A stretch of 46,375 nt of DNA from DATNPH01 sp036703315. Lineage in GTDB: Bacteria > Cyanobacteriota > Cyanobacteriia > Cyanobacteriales > Coleofasciculaceae. The first letter of the stretch is position 1. Each line of letters opens with the position of its first letter. Below are positions 9,601 through 17,195 of this stretch, one piece after another. Under the pieces are notes generated by a model. The model was given only the letters and a program-made list of their open reading frames with translations. It had not been told where the DNA came from and did no database searches. Location of the stretch: contig DATNPH010000085.1 of the NCBI GenBank assembly GCA_036703315.1, positions 1 to 46,375 on the forward strand, in the 5' to 3' direction. The position numbers and the translations under genes were made by a program.

Positions 9601-11652
9601 AAAATCACCGCCACCGCCTCTCAAATTCAGAATGGAAAAACGACCTCTATTAACAAAGTGGGCATCCGTAGAAATCTTTCCATCACTGACCAAACTGAGG
9701 TCACCACCACTTACAAACGGCGTCTGAGTTAGATGATTCAGCGCTAGGATATCAATGCCTTGGTTACCTTGAATGGATAGGTTTCCGCCCGCCTGTGCCA
9801 GAAAGGGCTTAGCAGCACTATCGCGGATCAGAACTGTATTGCCTGCTAGCAAGTTCATGTTTCCAGTGGTCAGCAACTGGCTTTCGATGAGAGTGAGATT
9901 GCGCTGAGCTAAAAGCGTGGCTGTTCCCGCACTCAGCTGACTGGTCACAACATCACCGGCTTCTACCCCAATGCCAGAATTTGCCAATTGCGCCTGTCCT
10001 GAGGCGTTAACCGTTACACCTGTTGCTAGATTAGCGGCGTCACCTGTCAGCAGTGCAGGTAACATTACAGGTGTAATCGGCATCGGATTTCCCGATCCAG
10101 TGGTAGGTGGTGCAATCTCCAAACTCAGGAGTTGCCCAGTTTGACCAAAGCGTAGCAGGCTACTTCCCGGTACGGCAGTGACAGTGACGCTGCCCGATGG
10201 TGCATTCAGGGTACCCGTGCTGACAACTGTCCCTCCAATCAGGGAAAGATTCTGCCCAGGTTGAACAGCTAGGTTGCCTGAATTGACGATCGCCCCTACA
10301 GCAGAAGCGTTAAATTCAAAAGCATTAGGAGTTCCTACTAAGCTGCTGTAGTTATTATTTCCAAAAGCTTTGAACCAATCACCCCCCAAGCCAATGCCAG
10401 TCGCTGTGGTAGCAGTAAAGGAAGCAGGAACATTCAGCTGGGCATTTGGGCCAAAGAGAATCCCAGCAGGGTTCATCAAAAATAAGTTGGAATTGCCGCC
10501 CGTAACTTGAATCAGACCATTAATCACCGAGGGGTTGCCACCTGTTACACGCCCCAAGATATTCAAAATTGAGGGGTTGGAGAGGAAGTTAGCAATCTGG
10601 TTTTGGTTGAGACCAAATTGGCTAAAGCTATGGAACAGATTAGCTCCATCCCCCGAAAGCTGACCCCCTGTGATATCGAAGCGATTCCCGTTTGGGGTGA
10701 CTCCGGTACCTGTAGTGCTATCTGGGAGGATGGGTTGGGCAGCCACCAGTGAAGGCAAAAGGCAAAGCGTAAAGGGTAAAAGTGACGAGGCAAGCCAGTC
10801 AAAACAACTGTGCTTTTGGGCGCGAGGCTGGGAGGACTCCTCCCAGCTTAAGTAGCGCCCTTGAGTTTTGAGCGCGTCGGTATTCGGAACCTTTTCCGAA
10901 TAAGGAGATGCGCCCCGTAGGGGTTTTGAGTTTTGACTTACCACTCTCCATCTCTTTTTCCCTCGGCGTTGGTAAGCTTGCTCTACAGCTCGGTGTGCTT
11001 CTTGGGTTTGCTCGGTTTGATGCTGGTGGGAGATGCTTTCAGGATGGGTGCGGTAGTAGTAGAGGGGTTGGTTAATATGCTGTACTTCGGTGTTCTCGGA
11101 AAGTCGCAGGCACAAGTCATAGTCTTGTGCGTATTCAAATAACTCGTTGATCCCACCGACTTGGTCATAAACGCTGCGACGCATCAGTCGGAAGTGAAAA
11201 GTCATGAACTGGTGCAGTAGCCCTTCTTTGGAGTAGGGCACTAGGCAACGGTACCCATAGCTGACGATTGTGTTGTGTTTGTCGATGTCCAGGTAACTGG
11301 TGTAAACCATGCCCACGTCTGGTTTTTGATCGAGTACGTGGGCTGTCTGTTCTAGGGCAGTTGGAGCCAGTAAGTCGTCGCTGTCTACAAATCCGACATA
11401 GGGACCGTGGGTTTGTGCGATCGCGCTTTTTAAAGAGCGTCCACGCCCCTGATGCTCTGCTGCTATCACTCGTACCCGTGGATCACGCTTGGCGTACTCG
11501 TAGGCGATCGCTACGGAATGGTCAGTCGAACCATCATCCCAAATCAGCAGATCAAAGTCTTGCCTAGTCTGCGCCAAAATGCTCTCAATCGCGGCGCTCA
11601 GGTAACATTCCCGATTGTAGGTGGTGATAACGATGGAGATAGGTGCAATCAT
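6631..11652 (-). CDS. Glycosyltransferase 2 / haemagglutinin-like secretion domain / CHAT protein fusion
   Basis: A single 1673-residue frame with unrelated parts. Residues 1 to about 235 are a GT-A glycosyltransferase family 2 domain (IVITTYNR, DDGSTD, a DSDD metal site at 90-93, QDYDLCLRL). Residues about 240-283 are a linker encoded by palindromic repeat DNA. Residues about 284-305 look like a signal peptide ending VAA-Q. Then come a filamentous-haemagglutinin/TPS domain (about 310-450), beta-helix-type repeats with the motif LEAGGNI, an immunoglobulin/cadherin-like segment (about 1054-1155), a proline-rich stretch (about 1160-1195), and a CHAT caspase-like protease domain. The CHAT dyad is visible as His1516 (LATHGEF) and Cys1559 (LSACRTALG). 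A cytosolic sugar transferase should not precede an export signal, so this is either a recent fusion or two genes, the second starting near the linker, for example at the GTG of residue 237 or 238. The CHAT part alone matches common cyanobacterial exported CHAT proteins. Confidence 0.85.
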   Translation of the reverse strand: MIAPISIVITTYNRECYLSAAIESILAQTRQDFDLLIWDDGSTDHSVAIAYEYAKRDPRVRVIAAEHQGRGRSLKSAIAQTHGPYVGFVDSDDLLAPTALEQTAHVLDQKPDVGMVYTSYLDIDKHNTIVSYGYRCLVPYSKEGLLHQFMTFHFRLMRRSVYDQVGGINELFEYAQDYDLCLRLSENTEVQHINQPLYYYRTHPESISHQHQTEQTQEAHRAVEQAYQRRGKKRWRVVSQNSKPLRGASPYSEKVPNTDALKTQGRYLSWEESSQPRAQKHSCFDWLASSLLPFTLCLLPSLVAAQPILPDSTTGTGVTPNGNRFDITGGQLSGDGANLFHSFSQFGLNQNQIANFLSNPSILNILGRVTGGNPSVINGLIQVTGGNSNLFLMNPAGILFGPNAQLNVPASFTATTATGIGLGGDWFKAFGNNNYSSLVGTPNAFEFNASAVGAIVNSGNLAVQPGQNLSLIGGTVVSTGTLNAPSGSVTVTAVPGSSLLRFGQTGQLLSLEIAPPTTGSGNPMPITPVMLPALLTGDAANLATGVTVNASGQAQLANSGIGVEAGDVVTSQLSAGTATLLAQRNLTLIESQLLTTGNMNLLAGNTVLIRDSAAKPFLAQAGGNLSIQGNQGIDILALNHLTQTPFVSGGDLSLVSDGKISTDAHFVNRGRFSILNLRGGGGDFVALYDPIISSTEDVTFGTYTGPSLKVETLGSITVTGNITITGRDENLRTICVVPTACSADAQILANQPALILRAGVDALQEPLFGYLTTIFAQPPATFLGTIFNPAGGPSLPGNVTVNGDIVVRSSTAYGAPLFTGGPVTIEARGNIQTGNINTFATTPGGNTNLTIRGGDVSLEAGGNIITGTINSSASTNFARISAVGGPVNLEAGGNIIAGAINSSASSNFAAIGNPVNLQAGGNISFASINTQGINAVAGNNAGIGGNVSIITNTGVVRGTGFIGETSTTISTRGTDQGGSVVIQHGGGPQNFRFSLGNATDNGTAGAIDTRNAAGNGVLLSAPRVIPGTNTQIPNNNTLLFGNNPAVNGITITFINQAPTLTVNSQLTTLQNQTITFTLAALNPVLGDVNGDLTTIVISSITAGTLRRQDGTVVQPGTSVSVNETLSYTPPQGTSGSIQAFSISASDRVSSSAPQSIAINITPPPPPPPIQPPPPIQPPPPPIQPPPPIQPPPTPPSLQKNPLPQETYPPELPLANNLPPVEIDPIVAQIDESFTRQFEQYAGLQPTRIKSLDEERNILNEIEKATGIKPAFIYVTFVPQTVAPETGTTQTKSQHLSKESQNLKLSNSQSFGTNQLAQQPTQRLADSQLHADDELELVLVTAKQTPIRKRVEGVTRKLALKIAQQFRSQVTNVRNPRDYRASAKQLYKWLVAPLEADLNTGGIQNLVFLMDSGLRSVPIAALQDEKGFLIERYSVGMMPSLSLTDTLYKDIKDSQVLAMGAATFTEQKPLPAVPVEVSTIVGRLWQGKSFLNNAFTLANLKQARQQNPYGIIHLATHGEFRPGPPSNSYIQLWDTQLRLNQLRKLGWSSPPVELLVLSACRTALGDEQAEFGFAGLAVLAGAKSAVASLWSISDQGTLGLMTTFYEQLGKAPIKAEALRQAQIAMLKGQVRLEGGKLRTPNAEIPLPPDLVVLGDQTLEHPYYWSAFTMIGNPW
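8081..8170. repeat. Proline-codon tandem repeat in the CHAT gene
   Basis: On the plus strand, units built from GGTGGTGGTGGCTGTATC recur four to five times with small length changes. On the coding (minus) strand they give runs of PPPP separated by IQ. They form a flexible spacer between the Ig-like segment and the CHAT domain, and are a likely site of length variation between strains. Confidence 0.85.
10827..10923. repeat. Cluster of three palindromes in the GT2/CHAT linker
   Basis: Three palindromes lie in under 100 bp: GCTGGGAGGA/TCCTCCCAGC at 10827-10847 with a one-base centre; TATTCGGAA/TTCCGAATA at 10881-10902 with a 4-base loop; and CCCC/GGGG at 10913-10923. Flanks read like cyanobacterial spacer DNA (minus strand AAGTCAAAACTCAAAA). 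The block is open in the reading frame of the fusion protein and encodes residues 244-275. Confidence 0.8.
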
Positions 11653-12172
11653 GACACAGAGGAGAGGAGATGAGTGGAGGACAGCTTAGCAATTAGTCTT
11701 CTTACCGGAAGTGATCTGATACAAAATTAAGTAACTCTAAAGACTACCTTGTTTAGACAATATGAGTTGACAATCTAAGTGTGAAAAAATTCACACATTA
11801 TTGGAACGCTCTCCAGATACTCCTTTCCGGTTTGAAATACTGAATGTTTATACTAATATGCCCTAAGAGTAGATTTAAACTCTCAAGGCATTGTCCGAAA
11901 TTTTTTATCCACGCATTTCTAGAAAAGAAACCAGCTAAACTTAGCAAAACTTATCACGCTACACCAGAAGTAATTCTGATTCTTTGGCTGGTTTCCTTCC
12001 TGCCCATCGCTCCTGATCAACTGGTCGAGAATTGTCCTAAATTCGATGTATCTCGGATTGTTTGTGCCAAAGTGCGGAAATTTAAGCTTGCTTGAATTGC
12101 TTTCTTGTAATTGACAGCAAGCCTGCCAGATAACGACAGTCTCAAGCCCTTTTTGCACGGCTTCGGTGCCTT
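11653..12172. other. Gene-free region, about 520 bp
   Basis: I find no convincing gene. An inverted repeat GTGTGAA/TTCACAC lies at 11779-11796 with loop AAAA, and a TTGACA hexamer at 11767-11772 could be a promoter element facing right, but nothing downstream on that strand uses it. Short open frames on both strands have no recognisable motifs. The stretch at about 11920-12100 could be decayed coding DNA. Confidence 0.4.
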
Positions 12173-12856
12173 CTACTGAGCAACTGAAGTGAGTACCTCC
12201 GCAAGGTGGACAGGGCGAGATAGTTGAGGACAATGTCCGCCAGGTAATGCGATCGCTTCCACTCCCAAAAGTTCACGCGCAGCACGTCGAGACCATTCCG
12301 GGGTAAATGTTCGATCCTCCGTGCAGAGAATATACGCACACCCCACGTCCGGCATGGTTTGCAGGGGAGTAATCTCAGTGAACACTAAACCTGATGCTTG
12401 ATTTCGTAGCTTTGAACTCGCCCAGTTTGCCATCTCAGGCTTGCAGTCGTGAAAGAGCAATTCCATCGCTACCGCTTTGTTTGGTGAAGGGTCTTTGTTA
12501 AGGTAAGCCCGATTGAACATATCAAGCTCATCACCCTCTAAGAACCGCTCAGTCACGCTAGTTCCCACCTTGGGGATACCTGCTACCAGGTATATAAGCT
12601 GCCTTACCGGACGCTGGTTGGCAACAATTGGAATAAATAAGCCAGACATAGAATGACCGACCAGTACAACATCATCACCAGCATCTTGGAGTGTCTGAAG
12701 TACTGCCTCCGCATAGCGAGTCGCACCAGCGTCTAATTCTTCAAGAGGCAGATCCATGGCTATAGCTTGATGACCACGCGCTTCCAGTGCAGGAATTAGC
12801 AAATCCCAACACCATGTCCCAAGATAAGCGCCGTGAACTAAACAGAAAAGACTCAT
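12173..12856 (-). CDS. Alpha/beta-fold hydrolase
   Basis: A 227-residue esterase-type alpha/beta hydrolase, close in layout to the methylesterase/hydroxynitrile-lyase-like branch. The oxyanion-hole region LVHGAYLGTWCW is at residues 6-17, the nucleophile elbow GHSMSG puts Ser at 69, the acid is probably Asp181 (CTEDRTF), and the catalytic His is 208 (PGGHCPQLSRP). There is no signal peptide, so it is cytoplasmic. The ATG is preceded by an AAGGAT-type ribosome binding site. It lies downstream of the GST gene on the same strand, about 200 bp away. The substrate is unknown. Confidence 0.88.
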   Translation of the reverse strand: MSLFCLVHGAYLGTWCWDLLIPALEARGHQAIAMDLPLEELDAGATRYAEAVLQTLQDAGDDVVLVGHSMSGLFIPIVANQRPVRQLIYLVAGIPKVGTSVTERFLEGDELDMFNRAYLNKDPSPNKAVAMELLFHDCKPEMANWASSKLRNQASGLVFTEITPLQTMPDVGCAYILCTEDRTFTPEWSRRAARELLGVEAIALPGGHCPQLSRPVHLAEVLTSVAQ

Positions 12857-13065
12857 AAAAAAATCCTTAATGAGGTTAGCAGTTTCTCAAAGACTTTTAT
12901 TGCACCAAGAGGAATCTTCAGAAGTCAAAATTCAAAAATAATTTAAGTGCTATCGGGCGTTGCCTGCCCGATTGGCTAACATATCAAATCTGCTTCTAGA
13001 AAAAGCTTTTGACATTTGCTTTTTGACTTTCGAGGCGCAGTTTTGGTAATGATTTCGGCAGCCAG

Positions 13066-13728
13066 TTAAGTTATGTAGGCTCTCATAAGAGTCTTTGCTT
13101 GAGGTATCAACGCTTCAATTTCTTCTGGACTCGGCTGAGTCTTTTGCCAAGAAGCACGCCCCATGAGGCGCTCAATCCAAGCACTTACTTTTGGATAGTC
13201 ATCTAGAGGCACACCAATACTAGGTAGCTGAGGCACCATAGTTCCGGCGGTGATATCGGCTAGGGTTAGGTAATCGCTTCCAAAATAGAGCGAATCACTC
13301 AGTAAACTCTCAAAGAAGTTCAGCACTGTGAGTACTTGCTGATGAGCTTTCTCCAGCTTTTGTGGATCGTTTTTGACAAAGCCCATCGCCTCACTAGTGA
13401 GTCGAATCATCGGGAACCACAATTCATTGAGGGTAACCATTTGTACCATTCGCACGATCGCGATCGCTTTAGCATCGCTAGGCATCAAGCTAGGTGTAGG
13501 GTATTTTGCCTCTAGATAGTCAAGAATAGCTACGGATTCTACTACCTTGAAACCATCATCTACTAAAACTGGAACGTGATGAAATGGATTAAGCAATAGA
13601 AATTCTGGTTGATATTGATCGCCGTCCAGCTTGAGTAAAACTTCCTCAAATGGCAGCTCTTTTTCTAGTAGCGCAATCCACACGCGACGAGAGTTAGCAG
13701 ACAGACGAATGTGATAGAGCTTCAGCAT
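13066..13728 (-). CDS. Glutathione S-transferase family protein
   Basis: A 220-residue soluble GST. The N-terminal thioredoxin-like domain (about 1-80) contains LYHIRLSANSRRVWIALLEKE, with a serine in the position used to activate glutathione in theta/zeta-type enzymes. The cis-Pro HHVPVLVDDG loop and VVESVAILDYLEAKYP, with the conserved ES that binds the gamma-glutamyl group, follow. The helical C-terminal domain contains the LTLADITAG N-cap motif. I chose the ATG at 13728; a TTG nine bases upstream is unlikely. The cupin gene ends 15 bp upstream, so the two are probably co-transcribed, suggesting a shared role in detoxification or stress. The substrate is unknown. Confidence 0.92.
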   Translation of the reverse strand: MLKLYHIRLSANSRRVWIALLEKELPFEEVLLKLDGDQYQPEFLLLNPFHHVPVLVDDGFKVVESVAILDYLEAKYPTPSLMPSDAKAIAIVRMVQMVTLNELWFPMIRLTSEAMGFVKNDPQKLEKAHQQVLTVLNFFESLLSDSLYFGSDYLTLADITAGTMVPQLPSIGVPLDDYPKVSAWIERLMGRASWQKTQPSPEEIEALIPQAKTLMRAYIT

Positions 13729-13743
13729 GGTAAACAAATGATA

Positions 13744-14088
13744 TTAAGTTGAGAGATTTTCAAAAATTCCCATTGAACCGAGACGGACGGTAATAATCTC
13801 AGCATCCGTTATCGCTTTATGGGAACCATTCTTTGTGTTAGCAGGCGTAAACCAGAAGGTTCCTTTTCGACATTCACGTCCACCTGTTTCGATAGTTCCA
13901 TCTAGGACGTAAACATATTCATCACAAGGATGAAAGTGAACGGGAATTACAGTACCAGCAGCCATTCGCAGTCGATGAATTGAGCCTTGTGGCACCGGTT
14001 CAGCTAGTGGCAAGAATTGTGTACCTGGAAATTGCTCTAACTCAATCCATGACTCAGTATCAGTATCAAGGAAAGTTTGTTGGCTCAT
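13744..14088 (-). CDS. Cupin-domain protein
   Basis: A 114-residue single-domain cupin, similar to the ChrR anti-sigma-type cupins. The first cupin motif reads HFHPCDEYVYVLDG and supplies His and Glu metal ligands. The second block around FWFTPANTKNGSHKA gives the last His. There is no signal peptide. It sits 15 bp upstream of the GST gene on the same strand, so it is likely translated from the same message and may sense or process a reactive compound. No sigma factor is adjacent. The enzymatic activity cannot be deduced. Confidence 0.85.
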   Translation of the reverse strand: MSQQTFLDTDTESWIELEQFPGTQFLPLAEPVPQGSIHRLRMAAGTVIPVHFHPCDEYVYVLDGTIETGGRECRKGTFWFTPANTKNGSHKAITDAEIITVRLGSMGIFENLST

Positions 14089-14132
14089 GCTTTCACAAAA
14101 AAAAGAAGTTCTAAGTAATAGTTCCGTTAAAG

Positions 14133-14723
14133 TTAGTTCGATAGTATGCGATCGACTAAACCGTACTCCTTGGCTTCCTCGGCTGACATGAAAAAGTCTC
14201 GCTCCGTATCTTTTTCAATTTTCTCCACGGATTGCCCTGTCCTTTGAGCGTAAATTTCGTTCAATCGTCGCCGAAGTCGCAGGATTTCCCTAGCTTCAAT
14301 TTCAATATCTGAAGCCTGTCCCTGAGTGCCGGTTGTTGAAGGTTGATGCAGCATAATTCGAGCATGAGGCAGAGCCAAACGTTTACCTTTGGTTCCGGCT
14401 GCTAGAAGAAAGGAACCCATTGAAGCAGCTAAACCGACACAGAGCGTAGCTACATCAGATTTGATACACTGCATCGTGTCATAAATTGCCATGCCAGCCG
14501 TCACAGAACCACCTGGAGAATTGATATAAAGCTGGATATCTTTACCAGGCTCCTCTGAGTCTAAATAAAGCATCAATGCAACAATTTGATTGGCAATTTC
14601 ATCATCCACTTGTTTATTCAAAAAGATAATCCGTTCCCGATAGAGTCGGTTGTAAATGTCAATCCACTGGGGATAGGGCTCGCCAGGAAAACTATAGGGG
14701 ACTTTAGGTATACCACTATGCAT
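14133..14723 (-). CDS. clpP: ATP-dependent Clp protease proteolytic subunit ClpP
   Basis: Serine peptidase subunit of the cytoplasmic Clp protease, a double heptameric barrel fed by ClpC or ClpX. 196 residues. The active-site Ser101 lies in GLAASMGS and His126 in IMLHQPS; the acid lies near residue 175. I chose the ATG at 14723 (MHSGIPKVPY) because GGAGG lies about 10 bases upstream and because cyanobacterial ClpP proteins begin with this PKVPY segment; an upstream TTG in frame is unlikely. Cyanobacteria carry several clpP paralogues, and the number of this one is not decided here. Downstream, the cupin gene begins 45 bp away. Confidence 0.97.
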   Translation of the reverse strand: MHSGIPKVPYSFPGEPYPQWIDIYNRLYRERIIFLNKQVDDEIANQIVALMLYLDSEEPGKDIQLYINSPGGSVTAGMAIYDTMQCIKSDVATLCVGLAASMGSFLLAAGTKGKRLALPHARIMLHQPSTTGTQGQASDIEIEAREILRLRRRLNEIYAQRTGQSVEKIEKDTERDFFMSAEEAKEYGLVDRILSN

Positions 14724-14784
14724 AAAAAACGCTGCCTCCAAGGAATAGTGTTATCAAACCTTTCGGTTATTTAGTTTCAACTGA

Positions 14785-14889
14785 TATAGCAAAAGGCAGA
14801 GGGCAGAATGCAGAATGCAGAAGGTATATTAGTATTACCTGGTCGTTTCAGCCGCTAAATCTGTCCTAACCTTTATGGCGATAGCTATA
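14785..14889 (+). repeat. MITE-like repeat, copy A
   Basis: A 105-bp element bounded by TATAGC (14785-14790) and its inverse GCTATA (14884-14889). The left part carries the AAAAGGCAGAGGGCAGA run. The right end reads TCCTAACCTTTATGGCGATA before GCTATA. Copies B and C at 17279 and 32969 share both ends. The rest of the 14724-15038 spacer holds no recognisable gene. Confidence 0.7.
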
Positions 14890-15038
14890 GTAGGCAGTGC
14901 CCACCCTACCTCCTGTTTTCTATTCTGTTTTTGATAAATTCTGCAATCAAAGCTTAGGTGTAATACCAATTAGTGTTTACTACACCTCGTTACTAATCGT
15001 TAGTGGCTAGTAGCTAGCGCCTATTTCTGTTGCAAATC

Positions 15039-15896
15039 CTAGTACTTGTCTGACCAAAGCTTATAACGCTTCCAAGCTTCTGTTGTATCTACCTCTGACA
15101 TGTGCTTTTCAACTAGGGAGAATGTCTCCTCAATTAATTCACCCAGTTGGTTCATAGCTATGTGAGGTTCTTCCTGAAAGAGCTGCTTGAGACGAGGTGA
15201 GAGGTTATTAGGAGCAATTGTCATTTTCTGGATAAATTTATCCATTCCCTTAAACGGAGCTGCATTGACAGGATGGTAGAAGCGATTTAAGCCCGACAGC
15301 ACTCCCATGATGTTCTTCGCTGCTGTTAGAAATTCATCAGATAGGAAAAGTACGTCCTCTCTCTCTACTCCGTAGTTCCTTAGCACCCATAAAGGGCGAA
15401 AATTTAGATTCTTTCTCACCATTGCTTGGGCTAATTTATCAGGATAGTTTGCTACTTTTGCCTTCCATCGTTCAATTAGTTCAGCTCCATGCAACGGCAG
15501 CATGTCAACAATCCCCTCTAACACCTTCAGCTCAAGATTATCAGGGTCACATTGCTCAAGCAGCATTTCCATATCGCCTTCAAAACGCTCAATGGTAACG
15601 TGACCGAAATCGCATTTGATTCCCTGAACAAAGTATTGTTCAACTACCGCTCCGCTTTCGCGCTCATTAGCGTAAACTCTATAGTCTGAGCCTTGATTCT
15701 GTTCATACGCCACCTTGAGTTCCTCCTCAGATGGGAGTTCCTCGTAATAAATGCTCATGTCAATGTCCGAGTAGGCATCAGCTTGTCCACGAGCAACTGA
15801 ACCTGCAACTCCAATTGCCCTAACTTTTGGAATAGTTAGATAGGCGGCTGCGTTTCGTTTAGCGATCGCAAACCGTTGTTCACTGGCTTCGTTCAT
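15039..15896 (-). CDS. Nucleotidyltransferase-domain protein
   Basis: A 285-residue protein with an N-terminal DNA polymerase beta-type nucleotidyltransferase domain. The signature GVAGSVARGQADAYSDIDMS at about residues 29-48 supplies the GS motif and the two metal-binding Asp residues. A helical C-terminal region follows, rather like the DUF4037 and aminoglycoside-nucleotidyltransferase families. It begins three bases after the stop of the small upstream gene, so the two are translationally coupled. The role could be antibiotic, protein or nucleotide modification, or the MNT half of a toxin-antitoxin-like pair. I cannot choose between these. Confidence 0.8.
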   Translation of the reverse strand: MNEASEQRFAIAKRNAAAYLTIPKVRAIGVAGSVARGQADAYSDIDMSIYYEELPSEEELKVAYEQNQGSDYRVYANERESGAVVEQYFVQGIKCDFGHVTIERFEGDMEMLLEQCDPDNLELKVLEGIVDMLPLHGAELIERWKAKVANYPDKLAQAMVRKNLNFRPLWVLRNYGVEREDVLFLSDEFLTAAKNIMGVLSGLNRFYHPVNAAPFKGMDKFIQKMTIAPNNLSPRLKQLFQEEPHIAMNQLGELIEETFSLVEKHMSEVDTTEAWKRYKLWSDKY

Positions 15897-15899
15897 CTT

Positions 15900-16169
15900 T
15901 CAGATTTCTTCAAGTCGATCGAGAAGAGCATCGGCATACTTAACGCAAAGCTCGGCAATTAGTTTGCTGTTTTCATCTGCTACTTTGAGAGTGTTATTCG
16001 TGATAATGCCTCGCTCTTTAGCACTTTGCGAAAATTCTATCCAGGCGCTATTTTTAAGAATCGATTCAAGAGCTAAGGCAGCGAAGTATTCACGTTTTGT
16101 TAGTCTCTCAACAGTTGGCTCAACTTCATTTACCATTTTTTCTTCAGTAGGGGATAGATTAGCAAGCAT
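15900..16169 (-). CDS. Small phage-like hypothetical protein
   Basis: An 89-residue acidic helical protein. The segment KREYFAALALESILKNSAW, together with the C-terminal CVKYADALLDRLEE, resembles small proteins common in phages and prophages (REYFAA...LQGLLAN...ADALIAEL). That likeness is from memory. I place the start at the ATG at 16169 because GGAGG lies 8 bases before it; an in-frame ATG at 16184 has no ribosome binding site and its own codons contain that GGAGG. It is the first gene of a two-gene unit with the nucleotidyltransferase. There is no helix-turn-helix and no HEPN RxxxxH motif, so a classical MNT/HEPN pair is not supported. Confidence 0.7.
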   Translation of the reverse strand: MLANLSPTEEKMVNEVEPTVERLTKREYFAALALESILKNSAWIEFSQSAKERGIITNNTLKVADENSKLIAELCVKYADALLDRLEEI

Positions 16170-16274
16170 TGTCTGTTCCTCCATGATTGTGTTGTTGCAG
16201 TGAGGAATCTTCTTATCTTCTTACGAGAAAATGTTTTAAACGCTATTGCCAACTAGCTGTCTGAACATTAGATG

Positions 16275-16859
16275 CTACAACACGAGGCAACCTTGTTCAG
16301 CCATGTCAGTTAGCAGGTTTTGCAGACTGTTGTTAAGCGCTGAGTGCCAGCCACCACTGAGGTAGAAGTTGAGGGTAACGCGATCGAAGTTATCGACTCT
16401 TGCATCTCCCACAGGGAACGCCATTCCTAGCTTAGCTGGCTCTAGCATTCGAGTTTCCAGGAATGCCTTAGGCATAAAGTTTTCCTGCCTTTCTTGAGCA
16501 AGACGCATTGGCTGACTTAGCTTGGGAACCTCGCTCTCAAAGCCTTTATGCTCAAGCTGGAGTTGTGTTCCGCCATCAACTGGCAAGAGTTTCCACGTAA
16601 CAATCGTTGGCTTGCACATCAAGCTACCTCGCCATGTATAGGAGAGACTCCTAGGCTCATCAAGTTCGATGACTTCACAGTAGATGGTGTCCTCAATTCC
16701 TTGTTGCGGCTGAGGTTGAAACCGGAATTTGTGTCCAATTCGCGGCTCAAAGTCGTTATCCATCAGCCATGCTGCTAATGCACGGCGATTTGTAATTACC
16801 TGCCACACCCGTTCGGGAGAGTAGGGGTAGAAGACATTCAGCTTTAGGTCTCGGAGCAT
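16275..16859 (-). CDS. SRPBCC (AHSA1-like) domain protein
   Basis: A 194-residue soluble protein of the Bet v1/START-like fold, AHSA1 branch, that usually forms a ligand-binding cavity. Typical pieces are VFYPYSPERVWQVITN at the N terminus, RIGHKFRF.P, and LSYTWRG ahead of GGTQLQLEHKGFE. The ATG is preceded by GGAGGAAAATCC and lies inside the last codons of the ArsR gene, overlapping it by 16 bp. ArsR plus AHSA1 gene pairs of this kind are common in bacteria. The SRPBCC member is the regulated effector, but its ligand is unknown. The C-terminal 50 residues extend beyond the minimal domain. Confidence 0.88.
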   Translation of the reverse strand: MLRDLKLNVFYPYSPERVWQVITNRRALAAWLMDNDFEPRIGHKFRFQPQPQQGIEDTIYCEVIELDEPRSLSYTWRGSLMCKPTIVTWKLLPVDGGTQLQLEHKGFESEVPKLSQPMRLAQERQENFMPKAFLETRMLEPAKLGMAFPVGDARVDNFDRVTLNFYLSGGWHSALNNSLQNLLTDMAEQGCLVL

Positions 16860-17179
16860 GGATTTTCCTCCAAATACTTGCCAAGGGTATCCAGTTTCTC
16901 TTGCCAGAATTGCTCGTAAGGGTTAACCCAGTCACACACCTCTTTGAGCGGCTCAGGGTTGAGCCGATACAGGCGCTGCCGTCCCACTTTGCGCTGAGTC
17001 ACTAAACCCGCTTCACAGAGGATATGCAAGTGCTGAGAAATGGCTGGCATCGACATATCAAACGGTTCAGCCAGTTGCTTGACTGGTTGTTCACCGTCAC
17101 GTAGCTGATCTAGGATGGCACGTCGCGTTGGATCTGCGATCGCCTGAAAGATATCAGTACTAGCATTGGGTCTACTCAT
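16844..17179 (-). CDS. ArsR-family winged-helix repressor
   Basis: A 111-residue ArsR/SmtB-type regulator: DIFQAIADPTRRAILDQL at the start, a recognition region MSMPAISQHLHILCEAGLV, and a wing with RKVGRQRLYRLNP. The metal-binding ELCVCDL box of true ArsR/SmtB sensors is missing, so the signal is probably not arsenic or zinc. It fits the subfamily paired with SRPBCC proteins. I chose the ATG at 17179. A longer in-frame TTG start at 17248 would run through the two operator palindromes and is unlikely. It is the first gene of the pair and most likely represses itself. Confidence 0.9.
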   Translation of the reverse strand: MSRPNASTDIFQAIADPTRRAILDQLRDGEQPVKQLAEPFDMSMPAISQHLHILCEAGLVTQRKVGRQRLYRLNPEPLKEVCDWVNPYEQFWQEKLDTLGKYLEENPCSET

Positions 17180-17195
17180 CAAAGGGAGTTTATAT

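Noticed and set aside
11844..12233. Short open frames on both strands in the 11.7-12.2 kb spacer
   Set aside because: Neither has a ribosome binding site or family-like motifs, and one overlaps the end of the hydrolase gene. Decayed coding DNA is possible but not shown.
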